Notes under the pieces: generated by a model
Database searches by the model: none
The model's input: the letters and a program-made list of their open reading frames with translations, nothing else
Told to the model about the DNA's origin: nothing
Made by a program: the position numbers and the translations under genes
In this document: in pieces, positions 1 to 14,364 of the stretch
How the letters are laid out: the number at the start of each line of letters is the position of its first letter
Position numbering within the stretch: the stretch's first letter is position 1
NCBI RefSeq assembly: GCF_001949145.1
Contig: NW_019091441.1
Span: forward strand, 144,956-208,955
Length of the DNA: 64,000 nt
DNA from: Acanthaster planci
Lineage: Eukaryota > Echinodermata > Asteroidea > Valvatida > Acanthasteridae
Reading direction: 5' to 3'

Positions 1-890
1 CAGCACACGCAGATGTTAATTCAGGAAATGTGTGGCTGTTTCTTAGATTTTGGTCATTTTGGCCACATTCGAGAAAATTTTGAAGCATGTACAGTACTAA
101 TGAGTATTGAAAATAACTTGTCACACCATCCCCAGACTTCTTGATTTTGGAAATTTCCAAGTCAACATGTTAATCACGCATGCTCTATGTAATTCACTAA
201 GAATGTCATGATCGGAGTAGTTGTAAGATTGATGCACATGTTGAGATTCATTATTTCCTGTTTATTATACCAGGGAGGGACATGTTATGCTTTGTAAGTG
301 TGTTAATATGTTGGACACTGGTAGATTTTACATGAGTGCTAATTTGCTCTGTAAATTGAAGCTACTGAGTGCATGTAATTACATGTTAAAGAAAAATTCT
401 TTAGCTCAATTACCAAATCATCATCCACAATTCCACATGATGACTGTAAAAATTTAAATATACATGTGCTTACATGCAGAATAAGGGGGAAATTGAACAC
501 TCAATAAAGCTTGTAATGTTACTGACTGGAATAGCTTTACCTTCATGTTATTTTCTCTGATGTAGTGACAATGCACTGTATGCGTTGTTGATTAGATTGC
601 ATTATTGGGCTAAGTATTTACTTACTCCAGGACTTGCTTTTTTGCCAGTAGGGAGAATTGAATATAATTGAAATGACATAGTGGTGTTTTATGCCAAGGA
701 AATAGGGCTACCTGTTGAGTTTGGTATTTGGCCTGTAGGATCAATCAGGCACACTGATAATAGCAAATATTTGAGTATTATTGGTGGTACAAATGATGAC
801 AACTCTGGTGATTAAAAAGACTTGAGTAGTGATGTATGTACAGTGCTCTCCTATTTCCAAAGGTTGATAAACTAAGGATTAAACTACCGG
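1..890. other. Non-coding, AT-rich, probably intronic
   Basis: No ORF with recognisable homology, no clear exon and no clear repeat was seen. It is either intron upstream of the LIM1/LIM2 exon or intergenic DNA. Confidence 0.4.
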
Positions 891-899
891 GTATTGAGA

Positions 900-2195
900 C
901 TGAAAATCACTCAGAATCATCATTGTCATCATCATCATCTTCGGTTTTACGTCCTTCTTTCCCTGGAAGCAGAGGTTGGATGGGTCCTCCCTATAGTTGA
1001 CTTCACTTGCCAAGGGGGTCTTACTGCATGTCTCCACCTCTCTCTGTCCAGCGCCATTTCAGGCCGTAATCTCAGGGCCCTCAGGTCCTCCTGGATGTTG
1101 TTGTCTTTCCATCGTTTCTTAGGGTGTCCACGGGGGAATTGGCCAGTTACCTCATAGTCTAGGACCCTCCTTGGCCAGCGTACAGGGTTCATCCGTTGTA
1201 GTTGACCATACCAGCACAGCCGGTTTCCTCTACAGACTTCTGGGATCCCTGGTATGCCAAGCATGTCTTGGAGCTCCTTAGTAGGCCGTCTGTCTGCGAG
1301 CCTGACTGAACAGATCCATCAGACCATACTATTGTCGTTCCTGATGAGTCTAGTTGTGTCCTCTACGGTCAAGGGCCAGGTCTCGCTGCCATAAAGCAAG
1401 ACGCTGCGCACGGCTGCGTTGTACACAAGTCCTCGAGTCTTGAGTGCAATGCCACGGTTGGTGAGGATGGGCCACAGGTCATGAAACTTTCCCCATGCTG
1501 ACCTCACCCCGGCACTTATGGCATCATGACAACCTCCAGATTACCCAACCATGTCCCCAAGATAGCAGAAGGTCTTAACAACCTCCAAGAGTTGGTCTTC
1601 AAGTATAACCTCCTGTATGCTGTCTGGTGTTGCCACTACATTAGCAGGTCCTCGGCAAGTCTGGCACTTGAAGTCTGGATCTGACCTAATCCTTCCCTTC
1701 ACTCCCAAGCAGCGCTTATGAACCCAGAGGCCACAGTACTGGCAGTAGGTGGAGTTAGTGCCAACTCCTTTGGAGCAGACTCCACATGGCCACTTCACTG
1801 GCGGGAGTTGGCTGCTTGCGTCATGGGAGCTGATCAGTACCTTGGTCTTCTCCATGTTGACTTTCAGTCCTTTCAACTCCAGGTTTGTTTTCCAATTTGA
1901 CTACTGATCCATGGCCTCTTCTACAGTGTCAGCCATGATCACAAGGTCATCTGCGTAGAGGAGCTCCCACGGACAGCCGTGCGGGAATTCTCTGGATAGT
2001 GCCTCCATCAGGCAGATGAATAGGAGTGGGCTCAAGACTGAGCCTTGATGAACTCCTACTTTGACATCAAACTCTTGGCTGTACATGTTGTTGACCCTCA
2101 CTGCAGAGTGGGCATGCTCATACATGGCCTGATCCACCTTTACTATCCATTCTTCAATGCCTAGTTGTCTCACCAATCTAGATTGAGATGCTGTA
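900..2195 (-). mobile_element. 5'-truncated RTE-like non-LTR retrotransposon
   Basis: On the minus strand one frame runs from about 2190 to 947 with only three in-frame stops (TAG at 1901-1903, TAA at 1541-1543, TGA at 1319-1321) and no frameshift. It starts inside the reverse transcriptase (RT) palm (LGIEEWIVKVDQAMYEHA), continues through GVHQGSVLSPLLF and the catalytic LLYADDLVIMAD, a C4HC3 zinc finger, FCYLGDMV, KTRGLVYNAAVRSVLLYGSE and a C-terminal RLCWYGQLQRM...PRRVLDYE block. The endonuclease and RT fingers are missing. The 3' end carries a GAT/ATC trinucleotide tail near 920-942. These blocks are typical of RTE-like elements in invertebrates. The few stops suggest a fairly young copy. 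Confidence 0.88.
1655..1786 (-). other. PHD-like C4HC3 zinc finger inside the LINE RT
   Basis: Within the frame described for the element at 900-2195, eight ligands are spaced as C-x2-C-x10-C-x2-C-x4-H-x2-C-x14-C-x2-C (CGVC, CQYC, H, C, CQTC). This is the order of a PHD finger. It sits between the YADD active site and the FCYLGD thumb-region motif. All eight ligands are intact although the frame has stops on both sides. Confidence 0.75.
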
Positions 2196-2199
2196 GTTT

Positions 2200-5100
2200 G
2201 AAAGAGAACGTCTTTCCCGGAAACTCAAATGAGGGATTTTGCTTGAATTTGTCTTGTCCTTAGTTTCAGCCAGAGGGTGTGAATGTTTCACTATGGATTT
2301 AGGGGATGCATTTGGTGTGAGGACTTAAACAGATTTGTATATCTTTAAATGCATGAGAAGCACAACTTTACTTTTGTGGTGAGCCCGTATTACTCCCAGC
2401 AAAATGAAATAGATGATCACGCAAATTGTGTTTTGGACAGCGGTCCTATTTTACTGGCTAGCAAAATTGATCAGCTCACTGACTTATTGATTATAACAGT
2501 TCAGGGAATACAATTCTTAAATATTCTTAACGTGTAAATGCAACCATGGCATGCTTGCCAATAACATAACCAAGGCATGGTACCCTTGGCAGTATGTTTG
2601 GGCGCATGTACAAAACAGTGAGGGTGCTTGCCCTAGACACTTGACACACTTGTCATAAATGAACAGGGGTAATCTGTACGGTCACTGTACGATTTGCCTT
2701 GCATGCATGCATGCATGTGAGATGGCATACTTATGGAGTTTACCCTTGCAATGCAATGTTACTAAAAATACATGTACTGGTGTAACCTTAATTGAAAACT
2801 TGACATTAATTGGTTTGTTGTATGCATGGGCCCTGCGCTGTATTTGCAGTAGGGTTATCCTATCCACCGATGAACTTGCGATAGGAATACATGTAGTTTT
2901 TTGGCCACTGCTGAAATTGCAGTGGGGAAAACTCTAAAAATAAAGAGAACTTTGTTGTGAACTCCAACAATGGTTAACTTTATCTATTAATAATCAAATG
3001 GCTTAAATTTAAAGTTAATGCTGCGAGTCGGTCTCCCATGCCATTTCCAAGGACGAAATAAAAGACTGGGAAAGTGGCGGTGGCAGGGAGGTGGAGGGAA
3101 TTGTTTCGGTGCAACTGCTAGCACCGGCTGTCCAAAAGTGAGGCTTGCCGCCTTTCGTACAAGGAACGCAAAAGGAATGCTGAATTCTGCAATCTCATTT
3201 GTATAAAGTTTGTTTTATCCAATTTGCATAGGTAAGACACATCGTATCCAAGTAACGTGTGAAAACATTTATGCCACGGGCCGATCGCATGATTGGTCAT
3301 GGCTGCATCCACATGAGAGAATAATACAGACAAGCCGAAGGGCGTCCTTATGCATTTTCAGAGGAAACTGCCTTTTATCATTTACATACATGTATATGGG
3401 ATAAAAGAATTTCTCTAAATGCTCTCCAAATTATATAAAAGCTGCTTGAACTTATTTTTTTGGTTTGCATGGAACATGTAGAAAGATGCATTCTTTTACT
3501 CATTCACCAGTCCTGAAACCATACTATAAAGAGGCAGTTGTACACTGAACTCTGAAGTCACTCTACAGTGCAGTTTAGCTGATTTGTGCTGGCTGTGTAG
3601 ACCAGACCTTTTCACAGGCAATGCTAATCTGTGAATTAACCTGATCTTATCAATGAAATGCCAGAGCGATTTCCATGTATGGTATTTCAATGGCTCAGCC
3701 AATAAGTACAGAACCTTCATGCATAGTGTGTGCCTGCACTGGTCCTTCATTCTGTGTATTAGGTTCAATGAGTGTGAACCCATGGGTTTAGTTTGACAGC
3801 TACAAGTCAGGTCAACAGCATTATCACTTCCTCTTTACTGTTGATTGGATTACTGTGATGTAGTACAAGATGGCATACTTTTGCTGTAAGTCAATAACAG
3901 TTTAACAGGTGGCATGGTAATTTAATACTGTATGATCTTTTTCCTCTTTCTGGAATGTTTGTCAGGTAAAGGTAAAGGTAACCTTTTGGGCTGTTTTTGT
4001 ATTTTTCTTGAGTACATGTGGGTGGGCATTCACCGTGTTCACGGGACAAGTTCTTTTGTGTGGGAAATTTGAACCGAGTTGTGGGAACATTTCAGAGTAC
4101 CCACAACGTTTTCGGTCCCCACAAAATAGGTGAAATTTGGAGTGTAAAATGTATGTCCCCACAACTACTGTGCGGGAGTCTGGGTAGTGTCACGTTTATG
4201 TTTAGACATAATTGATGTTTATTACTGATGCATGCATGAGGTTGTGTGGGATCAGACAGTTGTGCTGCAAGAAGCTGTTGAATTTTGAACAAACATACAA
4301 TCAAACAGCTGTGGGATTTTGTTGCATTATCTTAATTGATTGGATGAAGAAGTCATCTTGCTTGTCAGGAGTGGAGTTGGAATATCACACCCTCTAACAT
4401 TGTCTTTCTCAGGCCTTCTTAGGCCTGAAATGAGGAAGATTCTTGTAAAATGTTGACTTGGATGAAATTTTGGCTTAACTTACCCTCTTCACAAATATAC
4501 TGGTAATTAAAAGACAACTAAAATGGACTGAAGTGGAAGGAAAAGTTCATTCCCTGTGAAAATTGCACAATGTATAAGTGTACCTCTACATGTAGGTACA
4601 CTTATTACATATTCTACAAAGTATGAGCCATTAGATAACAACGAACTTGGAGGGTTCTTTTGTTCCTGTAGGGAACAGCTACATGTAGAGGTGAATTAAT
4701 TCACAATGTCTGATGAAATGAGGGCAGTCATGATTGATATGTGGAACACCAATGACTGTGCCCATCTTGCAACTTAATCAGATTTGATTAATTAAAGTCT
4801 GAAATGTTGGCATTTTTTTAACAGACCTGAACCACCTGTACATCCTAGCCACATAAAACAGATTGGGAAGTAATAATCCCCGCAGTAATTTTGAATAGAT
4901 CTGTACATGGTGAAAAATGATAATATTATAACCATAATCAACAAATTAAAAACATGCCTCCAAAAATATTGGGTCCTAAATTCAGCAGTTTTGAATATCA
5001 TTAGATTCCGTCAAAAATATTGACCGTAAAAACCAGTGTGTAAATCAAAAACGAACATAGCCAGTTGATGTGGGATTTTCTTAACCGAAAAAGCTGTTGG

Positions 5101-8100
5101 GGCAAATTCTTCATCCCTGCTATTGCACTTTCACCCAACCAAGCACGATGCGTTAATAGGTTAATGAAATAGGGAAATGAGGAAAGAATTCTAAAATGAG
5201 TGTACACATCCTCCGTGGAACAAATAAGGAAAAATCATGTGTGTTCACATGTCATCCGACGTCAAGTGGTTAAGAAAAGAGTACAAGAAAGGACCCCAAA
5301 CCATCATCCTTTTATGACTTGAACAATCACAGTTTCATCAAGTATGTTTCCATAATCCTGGTCCAACATACTGAGCGCAACAACTTCGGGAGCTTGTCAG
5401 TATTTCATGGTGACATTGCAGAAACATTTTTGTGCCTCGTGGGCTGTTTGACCTTTGACATCAGCCCAGATATTGTGCCCTCTTTTTCATTCAATACTCA
5501 ATTGCAGAAGTGCAGGGCTCCTGGATTTTCCATTCGTACCAAGATTTCTTAAAAGAAAAGCGGTCAGACTATATGGCGTTCTCATAAAATCAAATGCTCT
5601 TAGTTCTTAATTTTGACTTAATTTTAGGCAGGAATATCTTCAGAACTAATGGCAAAATGAACATTGCGCATGGCATTTTGGAGCCATACTGGTACATGTG
5701 ACAACGTTTTCGGTATTGTCGAAAATCATGCCTTTTGCATCAAAATTCTCAAACATCATCAAAATTCTGTCAAATTCTGTCTGATGTTCACAACGAACAT
5801 GTTGTACTCATTATCTATTTTTGATGCAGCCAAACTATCTGATCATTTTCGGTGATTGAAAGGTATGAGACCTGGTACATACTGTATGCTGGTGTAGTTG
5901 GAGTGATTTAAGACAGTAAGGAAATGAAGGGAGCCAGATCTCTCTTATCAGTTTTCGGTCAGTTTTGTACATTTTTTTTCGTGACGCACTTATCTTTAAA
6001 GGTCTTTTTGAAGGGCTTAAAATTAATTTGTTTAAAAATATTCTGAATTGTTTTTGTTCATGAGAGAAGTTTTGGTATCAAGTCATTTGGTACAAATAGT
6101 TCAACTTAAAACTATTAAATGAGTTCAAGTCCCTTTGATTTGCACTGTTAGCCAACCAAATGTCCACAAAATGTACGCAATCATTTTTATAATCTGAAGG
6201 TGGAGATTTGTGTTTAAATTACCAAAATCACCCTTTTAGAAGTTTTGACAAATGACACGAACTTTGCATTTTGGTTAATCTTTTGAAGAATATGCCATAT
6301 TTCTGTAGAAGCCCTTCAAGGGGTTATCAGTGCCTAGATTACTCTCATTTTTGTCTTCCTCATGCTTTAGTATTACTGAGGTGAGAAATTATTTACATTG
6401 AACTTATAAACAACGGGTTGTTTGAGTTCCATGTGGGAACACCCATGTACACTTTTTAATGTGCGCAATACCAGACTTTGCTCTATTCATATTATTAGTA
6501 ATCAAGGCATCATGCTATGAATTATATTGTACAGGTCTACATGTACTGTTCAGTACATGTCATTATCATTGGTCAGTATATCATGAGTCTTGAATGGTGG
6601 CATAATAAACATGTCATGGAGGGGTACACATGTGCTCCTGCATGTGTGTATGACCCTATGTCCAAGAAACATGTATAATGTACATGCTGCCATTGGGCAA
6701 GTACATGTACATGTACCTGTATGCTTATTGGTTACTTGTAGCCATATCCAACTTTTTCAATATGATTTGCCATGTTAACATGTTGTCTACAAATGCTTGG
6801 ATGATGAGACTTGAAAGTCCCTGACACCTCTTTTTCAGTGTACATTTACTGGTGGTACATGTAGCAGTTTGGTAGATTTCTTTGGATGAGGACCTATGAA
6901 ATGAGGTTGAGAGCCTTCCTCTTCCTATGTGTATAAAAGGGCAGGGCAGATACGGGGGTGGTCAAGTAGTTTCTACCTTTCTGCTACATGTGCATTTTCA
7001 GGTGCAATACAATGATTAATGTCATACACCACTTGTAATGGCTTAGAATAACCTCGAATGCATGTGTATGTTTTCACAATATGTAGATATTGATCATTGG
7101 AAAAGTCACATGGAGAGTGTGAAATCAGGCTGGACTGATTGAACTCGGAAATTAATATTGAGTTACAGGGAAGAGGGGTGTGTGACCAAATTTTTCATGG
7201 GATTTGGGACTGGTGTATTTATGACTCACTTGGTGGTGAATGGTAATGTATGGAAGCATTTAATTACTTGCATTCCATACTAGCCAGAAGTATTGGCCTT
7301 GAATATTATTAAAGCAGTTATAGATATTTAGGTTTCATGTGTACACATTTACCCTCTATTTGCATGCTATTAATTAATATTATCAAGAATTCAAGATACG
7401 GTAACTTGTACATGTAGCTGCTCTCATTGCAGTGGGTACCAGTGGGCAAATTATTGTAGTGGATTGTATTGTACATTACACATACACTGTACATATACCG
7501 CTAGGTCTGTCCTCCAGACTGTTTATTTGATGTAAGATTCATTGTGTGCAGTAAAAGAAACACAAAGCAGTACATAATGCAAAAGGAGTTTTTAGTTTTG
7601 GCAATTCAAACTGCATTTTAAGAAATCTTTTAAATGCACATACATGTACACATTCAGCAGTGACCTACCACTTAAGTGCAAAGTTACACCAATAAGCCTT
7701 TCGCAAGTTAAATTTGAATAAATCTGGTGTACCGAGTTCTTTAAATTTACTTGAACCTAACAATTTGAATTCTCCATACTGAAGACACTGTTGCTATACC
7801 TCGTGATTCGGGGCAAGCTTTTACTTAGTTACATAAGAGACACCTTGCTACAGTACACTGTTCTTAATGGATAAGAAAGGCACAAAGGATCCAGACCATT
7901 CCAGAGATGGTAGTTGCTGTACAAGAGCTTACCCCCAATCACAAGGTATAGCAACAGTGTCTTTAGGGTTGGGAACTCAATTTGTTACGTTAATGCACAA
8001 TAAGATAGCTCAGTGTACCAGATTTTATTCAAATTTGACTTGCAAAAGGCTTATTAGACAGAGAGTTGGCCCCTTACAGAACTGGATAATGGCTGTTACC

Positions 8101-11100
8101 CCCTTCTTACATGCAGTACTGTGGTTTCATGGAATGTATGTGCATGTCAATGTGAATGAACAAGTGTGTCATGATAATGTGCGTAAACTCTGACAACTTG
8201 TTTATTGAAACAGTTTTTCTGCTGCCCTCACACAGAATACTGGTGTGTAAGTCCAATATTTAACATACCAAATCCTGATCAGAGTTGATTAGTTATTCCT
8301 GGTATTTAGCCATGACCTTAGGAAGGGTTGCATCTTGCCAATAAAGTACTGGTATTTACTGATAACACAGACGATGCTGTATTGGGATGTTGTTTGTATT
8401 AAAGTCTGGAGCATGGTCACAGTATGAGTATTTTGATCAAGTTGAACATTGACAATACATTTTATGTATGGTATATTAATACTGTTTGCATTTGTTTTTA
8501 AATAACAGTCAGTTCCATGTTAATTCCTTTTTACATTGTATTTGAGGCTGCTTGTATTTTTTATGGTGATGGTTTGTTGAACATAATTTGTGGTTGTTTC
8601 AAGACCAGTCATTCTCCAAACAATGCCCAATGTTTTCTGTAGATGTGCACCAAATAACATGGGTGTATAAGTGTGTGTACACATGTATTGTACATGTACC
8701 TGTAGTCTTAGGGGTCAGGCAGGGTGAATAATAACTGTATTCTCGCTGCGGGGGTTCTTCGCTGAGTGGGGTGATGTTGTTTAGCATGACGTTTATATGA
8801 TACAAAACAGCAGGAGTCTTCAGTCTATAGTCTGAACCGTATCGGTAAGGTATGAGAAATCAGTATGAACTTGTATTGTACTCGTAGTCACTTGTAACAA
8901 GCGGCTGTAAAGAGGGAAATTTAGGGTTGCTGTCAAAAGTTAATGGTTGTTAAGTCAGTTATGTCAAAAAAGACATAGTTTGATTTAATCAAGAATGTTT
9001 GTCAGGGAGCAAACATTTCTATAGGTTAGGGCTTGTTTGTATAGATTATAGACAGGGTCTACATTTAGGTGGCATTTTTTGGGCAATGTTTTGTTTGTTT
9101 TTACAGTGGGATTTCCCTTTTTTGCAAAGATTCTCGATTGTGATAAGCTCCAGATTTCTTCAGAAATATTTTTCTATCAGAACTCTCCAGTGATTTCAGC
9201 CTGTGATATGTGAAAACCATTATTCTTGCAGTTGGACCATACTTTGAATCACAGCAGATATGAAAGAAGATTGATATGAATAGAAATCTTGTTTTTCTAT
9301 AGAACAGGTAGTGTTTGGGTATTGTTCTATTTACACGCTGCAGTTCTCATGTTATGGCATATTTACTATCAATAAATGTTTGAGTTTTTCAAGTTGAAAG
9401 AAGTATAGACCAGGGACAACAAATTTATGTTGTGAGAAATGTGAGAGACATTTGATTATTATTGACTGCCTTGGAGTTTTGTTATGTTGTGCCAATAAGT
9501 CAGAAAGATGAAGTTGTCAAAAGGAAATTATAAAGGTCCTTTGAGTTTTTTTTGTCAGAGTGAGAAGTTGCAGAAAGGGTCTGTTGTGGTTTGTGCCCTT
9601 CACTCGTATATGTGCAAGATTCTACACCTTCGTAATGAAAATGATGTGGAAGGTAGCATTTTAATAATGATAAATTCAAATTGATAATGACCAAATGTGC
9701 ATTACAAAGAAGTACTACTTCAATTACATTAAAAAACAGGAATTGAAACCACTTACTAGGTAAAAGTGTTTGAAAATATGTCAGTGCAATAGCAAAGATT
9801 AACAAAACACCAAAACATACAAAATAGGTAAAAACTGCTGAAAAACAGGTCCCAACTTACAGCTTTAGAATGTAACTGATAAATAAATGATACTGTGGCT
9901 ATGACAATCAACATTTGGTGTGTTTACACACAATTTTTAGCATTAAAATTAATTAACAGTCACTTTAAAACTATAGGTCTTTACTGTACACTTAAAAATG
10001 TCACGACATTGTTGATGACGAAGTGGACATTTCATCACATCATGAAAGCAAGATATGCAGCTGTAATGTACAAACGAATTGTGATTGTCAGGCTGCGAGA
10101 AAGATATTCCAAGTCACACCAGGCTCAATGACATCTCTTTTACTAAAGGCGAAAATAGCAAGAACTTGTGTGGGTTTATCCATTTGTGCCAATCCTATCT
10201 TGGAAAAAGTGTTCCGCATTGCTTTTTGTGTACATTTTTAAAATATTTCAAAAACATTTGAAACCTGTGATGATATACGTGTATGGCAGTCGTAGCCTTG
10301 GCTTTGTTGTTGGTTTTCTGGGTTAGTGTCTCCCTTTTCCCTTTTGTCCATTTTGTTCCCTTTTTGTGACACACTGATAGTCACTAAATACACACACACT
10401 CTAAATCCCTCAACGACCTTGTTAGGTTTGAGGCTTCATAAGGGCACCCTCTTAAAATTCTATGGTTGGTTCCCAACCTTGAAAAAAATTCCTTTTTCTC
10501 TTCTGACCCTGCTAAGAGGACCTTGCCTGTGAAAAGTAGGGTGTGATGACCTGTACAAATACGCACTAAACATGTAAATGTGCAATACGATTTTGCCCGA
10601 ACTCAACGACAGTCAAAATCCATGATATGGCATTTATACCAGACTGAGCGGTAATGTACCACGCCCAATGCACTGCATTTAAACATGTACGGAGGGACAT
10701 AGGAAAAACAAAAACATACATGCACACACACTGCACACACGATCATGTATGGTGTCTTGACACTGACTCAACTGAGGTATTGTGTTGTGTGTCACTAAAA
10801 TATTTCTCTGTACTCGGAAACAAAGACACTCATTATGGTACTCTGTCTATTAACAAGTGACAAGTATACATAGCACACTTTGCCTTGTTTATTCAGTCAT
10901 CTATATTGCAGCAGCATGACATTTTTTTCAAGAATAATTTTTTAACCAACTGACCTTCCCTCAATTTGAAAAAGATATGAGAGCCATAGAACATAAAAAG
11001 GGTGCCCTAAAGGCGAGGATTGAAGCAAACAGGGACCGTGGCATTTCTTTTGCAGAACAGCAAGATATTACAATTCAATCCAGCTACAGCTGTTACCAGC

Positions 11101-11980
11101 CACATGCATGTACAGTACTTTATGATTGCTGCACATTTAGTTGATCTATTATGAGTATTATGACTTCAAGCAGTGTAGATCCCCCATTGAAAGCTGAAAT
11201 GAAGTACAGGTGTCATTGATACACCCCCGTTAGGCTCAAAGGACACATTTTCAATCACTTTATTCTTCAAATGGGGCTATAGTAAATATACAGCTGCCAA
11301 TTACACTAGCAGTTGAAAATGCACATAATGCATGATTGTGCAATTGGTTCTTTTGAAACTGTAGCCAAGGAGGCTGTGTCTAATACTAGTTTGAGTTATT
11401 TTTTACTTCTTCTTGTTTATAATGACAATTGCCCTTGTATATTATATATTATATTAGAGTTACAAAATTGGAAGCAATTATTTTAAAAAGGGAAGCCTGC
11501 TAATTGGTTGTATATCTTGCTCTGACCTCAGATTTGGAAATGAACTTGCAACTTTCAGAGTGTCTCTCACAGACAGAAATGTTTATGATTCTCTGATCTC
11601 AGCTACACACAATCAAACAATCGAACTGCCTTGGAATAGTAAGGACTGTATTAGTTATTCTTCACAATCTGGATATGATGGGATTGTTTATTTTTATTTA
11701 CCCATATTTGTTTAACAAAGGTAATCATTATTTTTCTAATGAAACCTAATTATAACTTTCTTACCTGGACTGTGTGCTCAGAGCATTCATTAATTGCCAT
11801 AGAAAATACTCGTATGTGTTACACATGTAGTGAACATCGCAGAATGAATTTTTTATAGGTTTTTTTTGTGTTTCTTTCATTGGTTTGAATGTAAGAGCAA
11901 TTATTAAAATTGGCTGTATCATATATCAGATTAGGTGTTTGTTTCATTACAGAAGACAATGTTTCATTGGCCCATAATAA
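2200..11980 (+). other. Non-coding stretch with no supported gene
   Basis: About 9.8 kb without a convincing exon. Small items seen: a CATG run at 2701-2718, a 12-bp perfect hairpin near 4573-4606, and several runs of ACATGTAC (for example 6701-6716). Predicted ORFs here are short, lack homology and have no matching splice sites. Probably intron of the same gene, since the first LIM1 exon must lie further left. Confidence 0.4.
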
Positions 11981-11984
11981 AATT

Positions 11985-12835
11985 ATGATTATTATTATTA
12001 TTGCTGGTCTACAACAGAATTTAAAACGGGTTACATAGATAAAAAAACATTAAACAGCATACACAGTTCAGCTTAAATTTCAATTTACATAATGATATAA
12101 AAGACATTTAAAGCAAAGAAAAAAACACAAAAAGATGATTGTGTAGTGGAATTTACATAACAAACCTACATGTTTGTTAAAAAGGACAGGGATACATGAC
12201 AAAACATAGGAGACAGATGACGAGAGTTAAAAAGATGAATTTATAAGTTTTGTGAAATAAGGGAGTGGGCTGTTGCTGAAGCGTTTAGTTTTGCAGGTGA
12301 ATTCTTGAAGAATTCTTTGTAATCTAAGGTGCATCCTGTGATAACTTTGGGATTTATTAAACCACACATTAAGGCTATCAGAATTACAATTATTTTGAGC
12401 AAATTTAGTACACAGATCAATTCTTCTAATAAGAAGTGTTTCAAGTCCGAGGACATTTAAGGCCTGGCCGTAATAAGTGTACAATCGGTCAAGTATGATG
12501 TGACATACCCTTTTCTGGATTGATTCTAAGTTACCAGATTGAGAACATGTAATTCCAGAGTGCCACAAGGGAGCTGAATATTCTAAAACAGGTCTGATGT
12601 ATCCTTTGTATACAAGAACGAGTTCAGCATGAGTTAGGCCACACTTTTTTTAAATTTCCTTAACATGAAGAGCTTTCTCAACAGCCCTTTTACTCAGATC
12701 GTTAAGATCACTCTGTATCTCACTAGCTTTACTGATGAGTCTATTTTCGCCAAGAGTTGAGTCGTCCACATACTTCCAGCACATACTTTGGGCATCATTT
12801 GCTGAATTGTTAAACTAGGCTAAAAAAAATCAGCA
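11985..12835 (-). mobile_element. 3' end of a CR1/L2-like LINE, degraded
   Basis: On the minus strand, WKYVDDSTLGENRLIS contains a YVDD active site near 12765. After an apparent internal deletion, the frame continues as LTHAELVLVYKGYIRPVLEY, SAPLWHSGIT, ESIQKRVCHIIL and ALNVLGLETLLIRR, the usual C-terminal blocks of CR1/L2-type elements. A stop and a small frame slip occur near 12645-12650. The 3' side (12226 down to 11985) is an untranslated tail ending in an ATT/AAT run near 11988-12002. Confidence 0.82.
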
Positions 12836-14364
12836 GCCCAAGTTTTGTACCAATCTAGTTATCCCAATCCTTGCAGTAACTTTGGATTTTACATTTGTTG
12901 TCAGTGTTTTTGTGTATTCACTTTAAAAGCAAGCTTTTTTGTTTTGTCCCGAGCCTGTAAGAATCACAAGTTTAAATCCATAATTGTAGATATTGTAGGC
13001 CTACACCTCTTGTGACATTACTAGGTCTGTGTTGTCATAAAAGCACTCACAATTTTGAAGATGTTCATTTTCTGGATCTGAACTTGGTGAGCATTGGTTC
13101 TCTGTGGCCCTTGGAGTTCAACAATATACTGTATTTTGTGCTTATATTAAAAGGGTAGCTGGAATGAATTTATTTTAATACAAACATTCAACATGTACCT
13201 TGTATCTCAGTTAACCTCTTTTTCAACTTTTGTGTCTCTGTTTCAAAGGGTATTTTGCTGCCTTTTGGTTTTTATGCTGAGTATTTCTATGTTCATAAGA
13301 AAAACTGTGATGTAATTCCAGGAAGAAAGCCTAAATGTTACATTAGTTTGTACTCTTAAACGTCCTGCAATTTTGTAGGTTTTGCTGGGCTACTGTAAAT
13401 TTTTTCTTCTTTGCTAATTCATTGTTTATGTGCATAACAGTCGGCAGCATCAGTACTTTTCTGAGAAATGTTTTCATTTAGTAAATTCACGGTTCACAAT
13501 TTAAATACAAAACCCTTTGCAATGAACTGTGTTTTCCCTGGATGACATCACAGCAACAGCGCCCTTAGTTGTCCAGGAAAGCATGCATAATTTTTATGTT
13601 TTTAAAAAAGTGCTCATTTCAGTGCATTTAACCAGATAGGAGTGTAAAAGATTGTTCATATGTTGGAGAAGAAGACAGAGTTGCAGAAAAACTCTGTCCA
13701 AGAAAAATTCATAGCTGCTACCCTTTAAAGAGATGCAAGGAATTCTGCCCCATCCATTGAATAAAAGAAAAGTTTTAGTTGAAATGTGTTTCTGACCTAC
13801 GTTCAGAGAATGTTGATTTTTTTTCTAAGTCTCATGAAGTAAATGTAATAAATTATTATAGAAAAAACAGTCAAGTGAGGTCAAATTGTTTAATTAATGA
13901 AAAAAGAAATCCACCCCTCTTTGAATAAGTATTTTTTATCAAGCACTGTGTGGAATGCCACTCGTGTTTGACAGTGTCAAGCCATGTCTTTGTCATCACT
14001 TGCCTAGATTTCAACTCCCCTAAATACAGTCCACCACATGGTTGTGAAGGATGCAGTACCATTTACAAGTGCCATTAAGGTGACACTAAGGGTTGATGTT
14101 ATGTGTTCATTTTTTTAATTGGTTAAAATGTGAAGTTAATGTTTTTCTTGGTTCCAACAGTTGCATTTAGCATTATTGCTATTGGAAAGTAAAAATTAAT
14201 GTACATAAATTTAAAAGCAGAATCATCTTCATTCAAGTTGAATTATGGACAAACCGTGCGGGGTACTAACGAACATATCTTGATTGTGCAAAATGATCCT
14301 GTGCTGACTGATTCAAACTGATCACTCAGTGTATATTTCCTGCCTTAATTTGTTTATCCTGCAG
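12836..14364 (+). other. Intron before the LIM1/LIM2 exon
   Basis: AT-rich, no recognisable repeat or exon. A short minus-strand ORF here has no homology and is not supported. Confidence 0.4.

Noticed and set aside
7867-8193. 108-aa + strand ORF
   Set aside because: No homology recognised and no splice sites that join the abLIM frame.
1-14364. Search for the first LIM1 half-exon and the gene start
   Set aside because: No segment with the C-x2-C ... H-x2-C pattern, correct exit phase 1 and good splice sites was found; the exon is probably left of the window.
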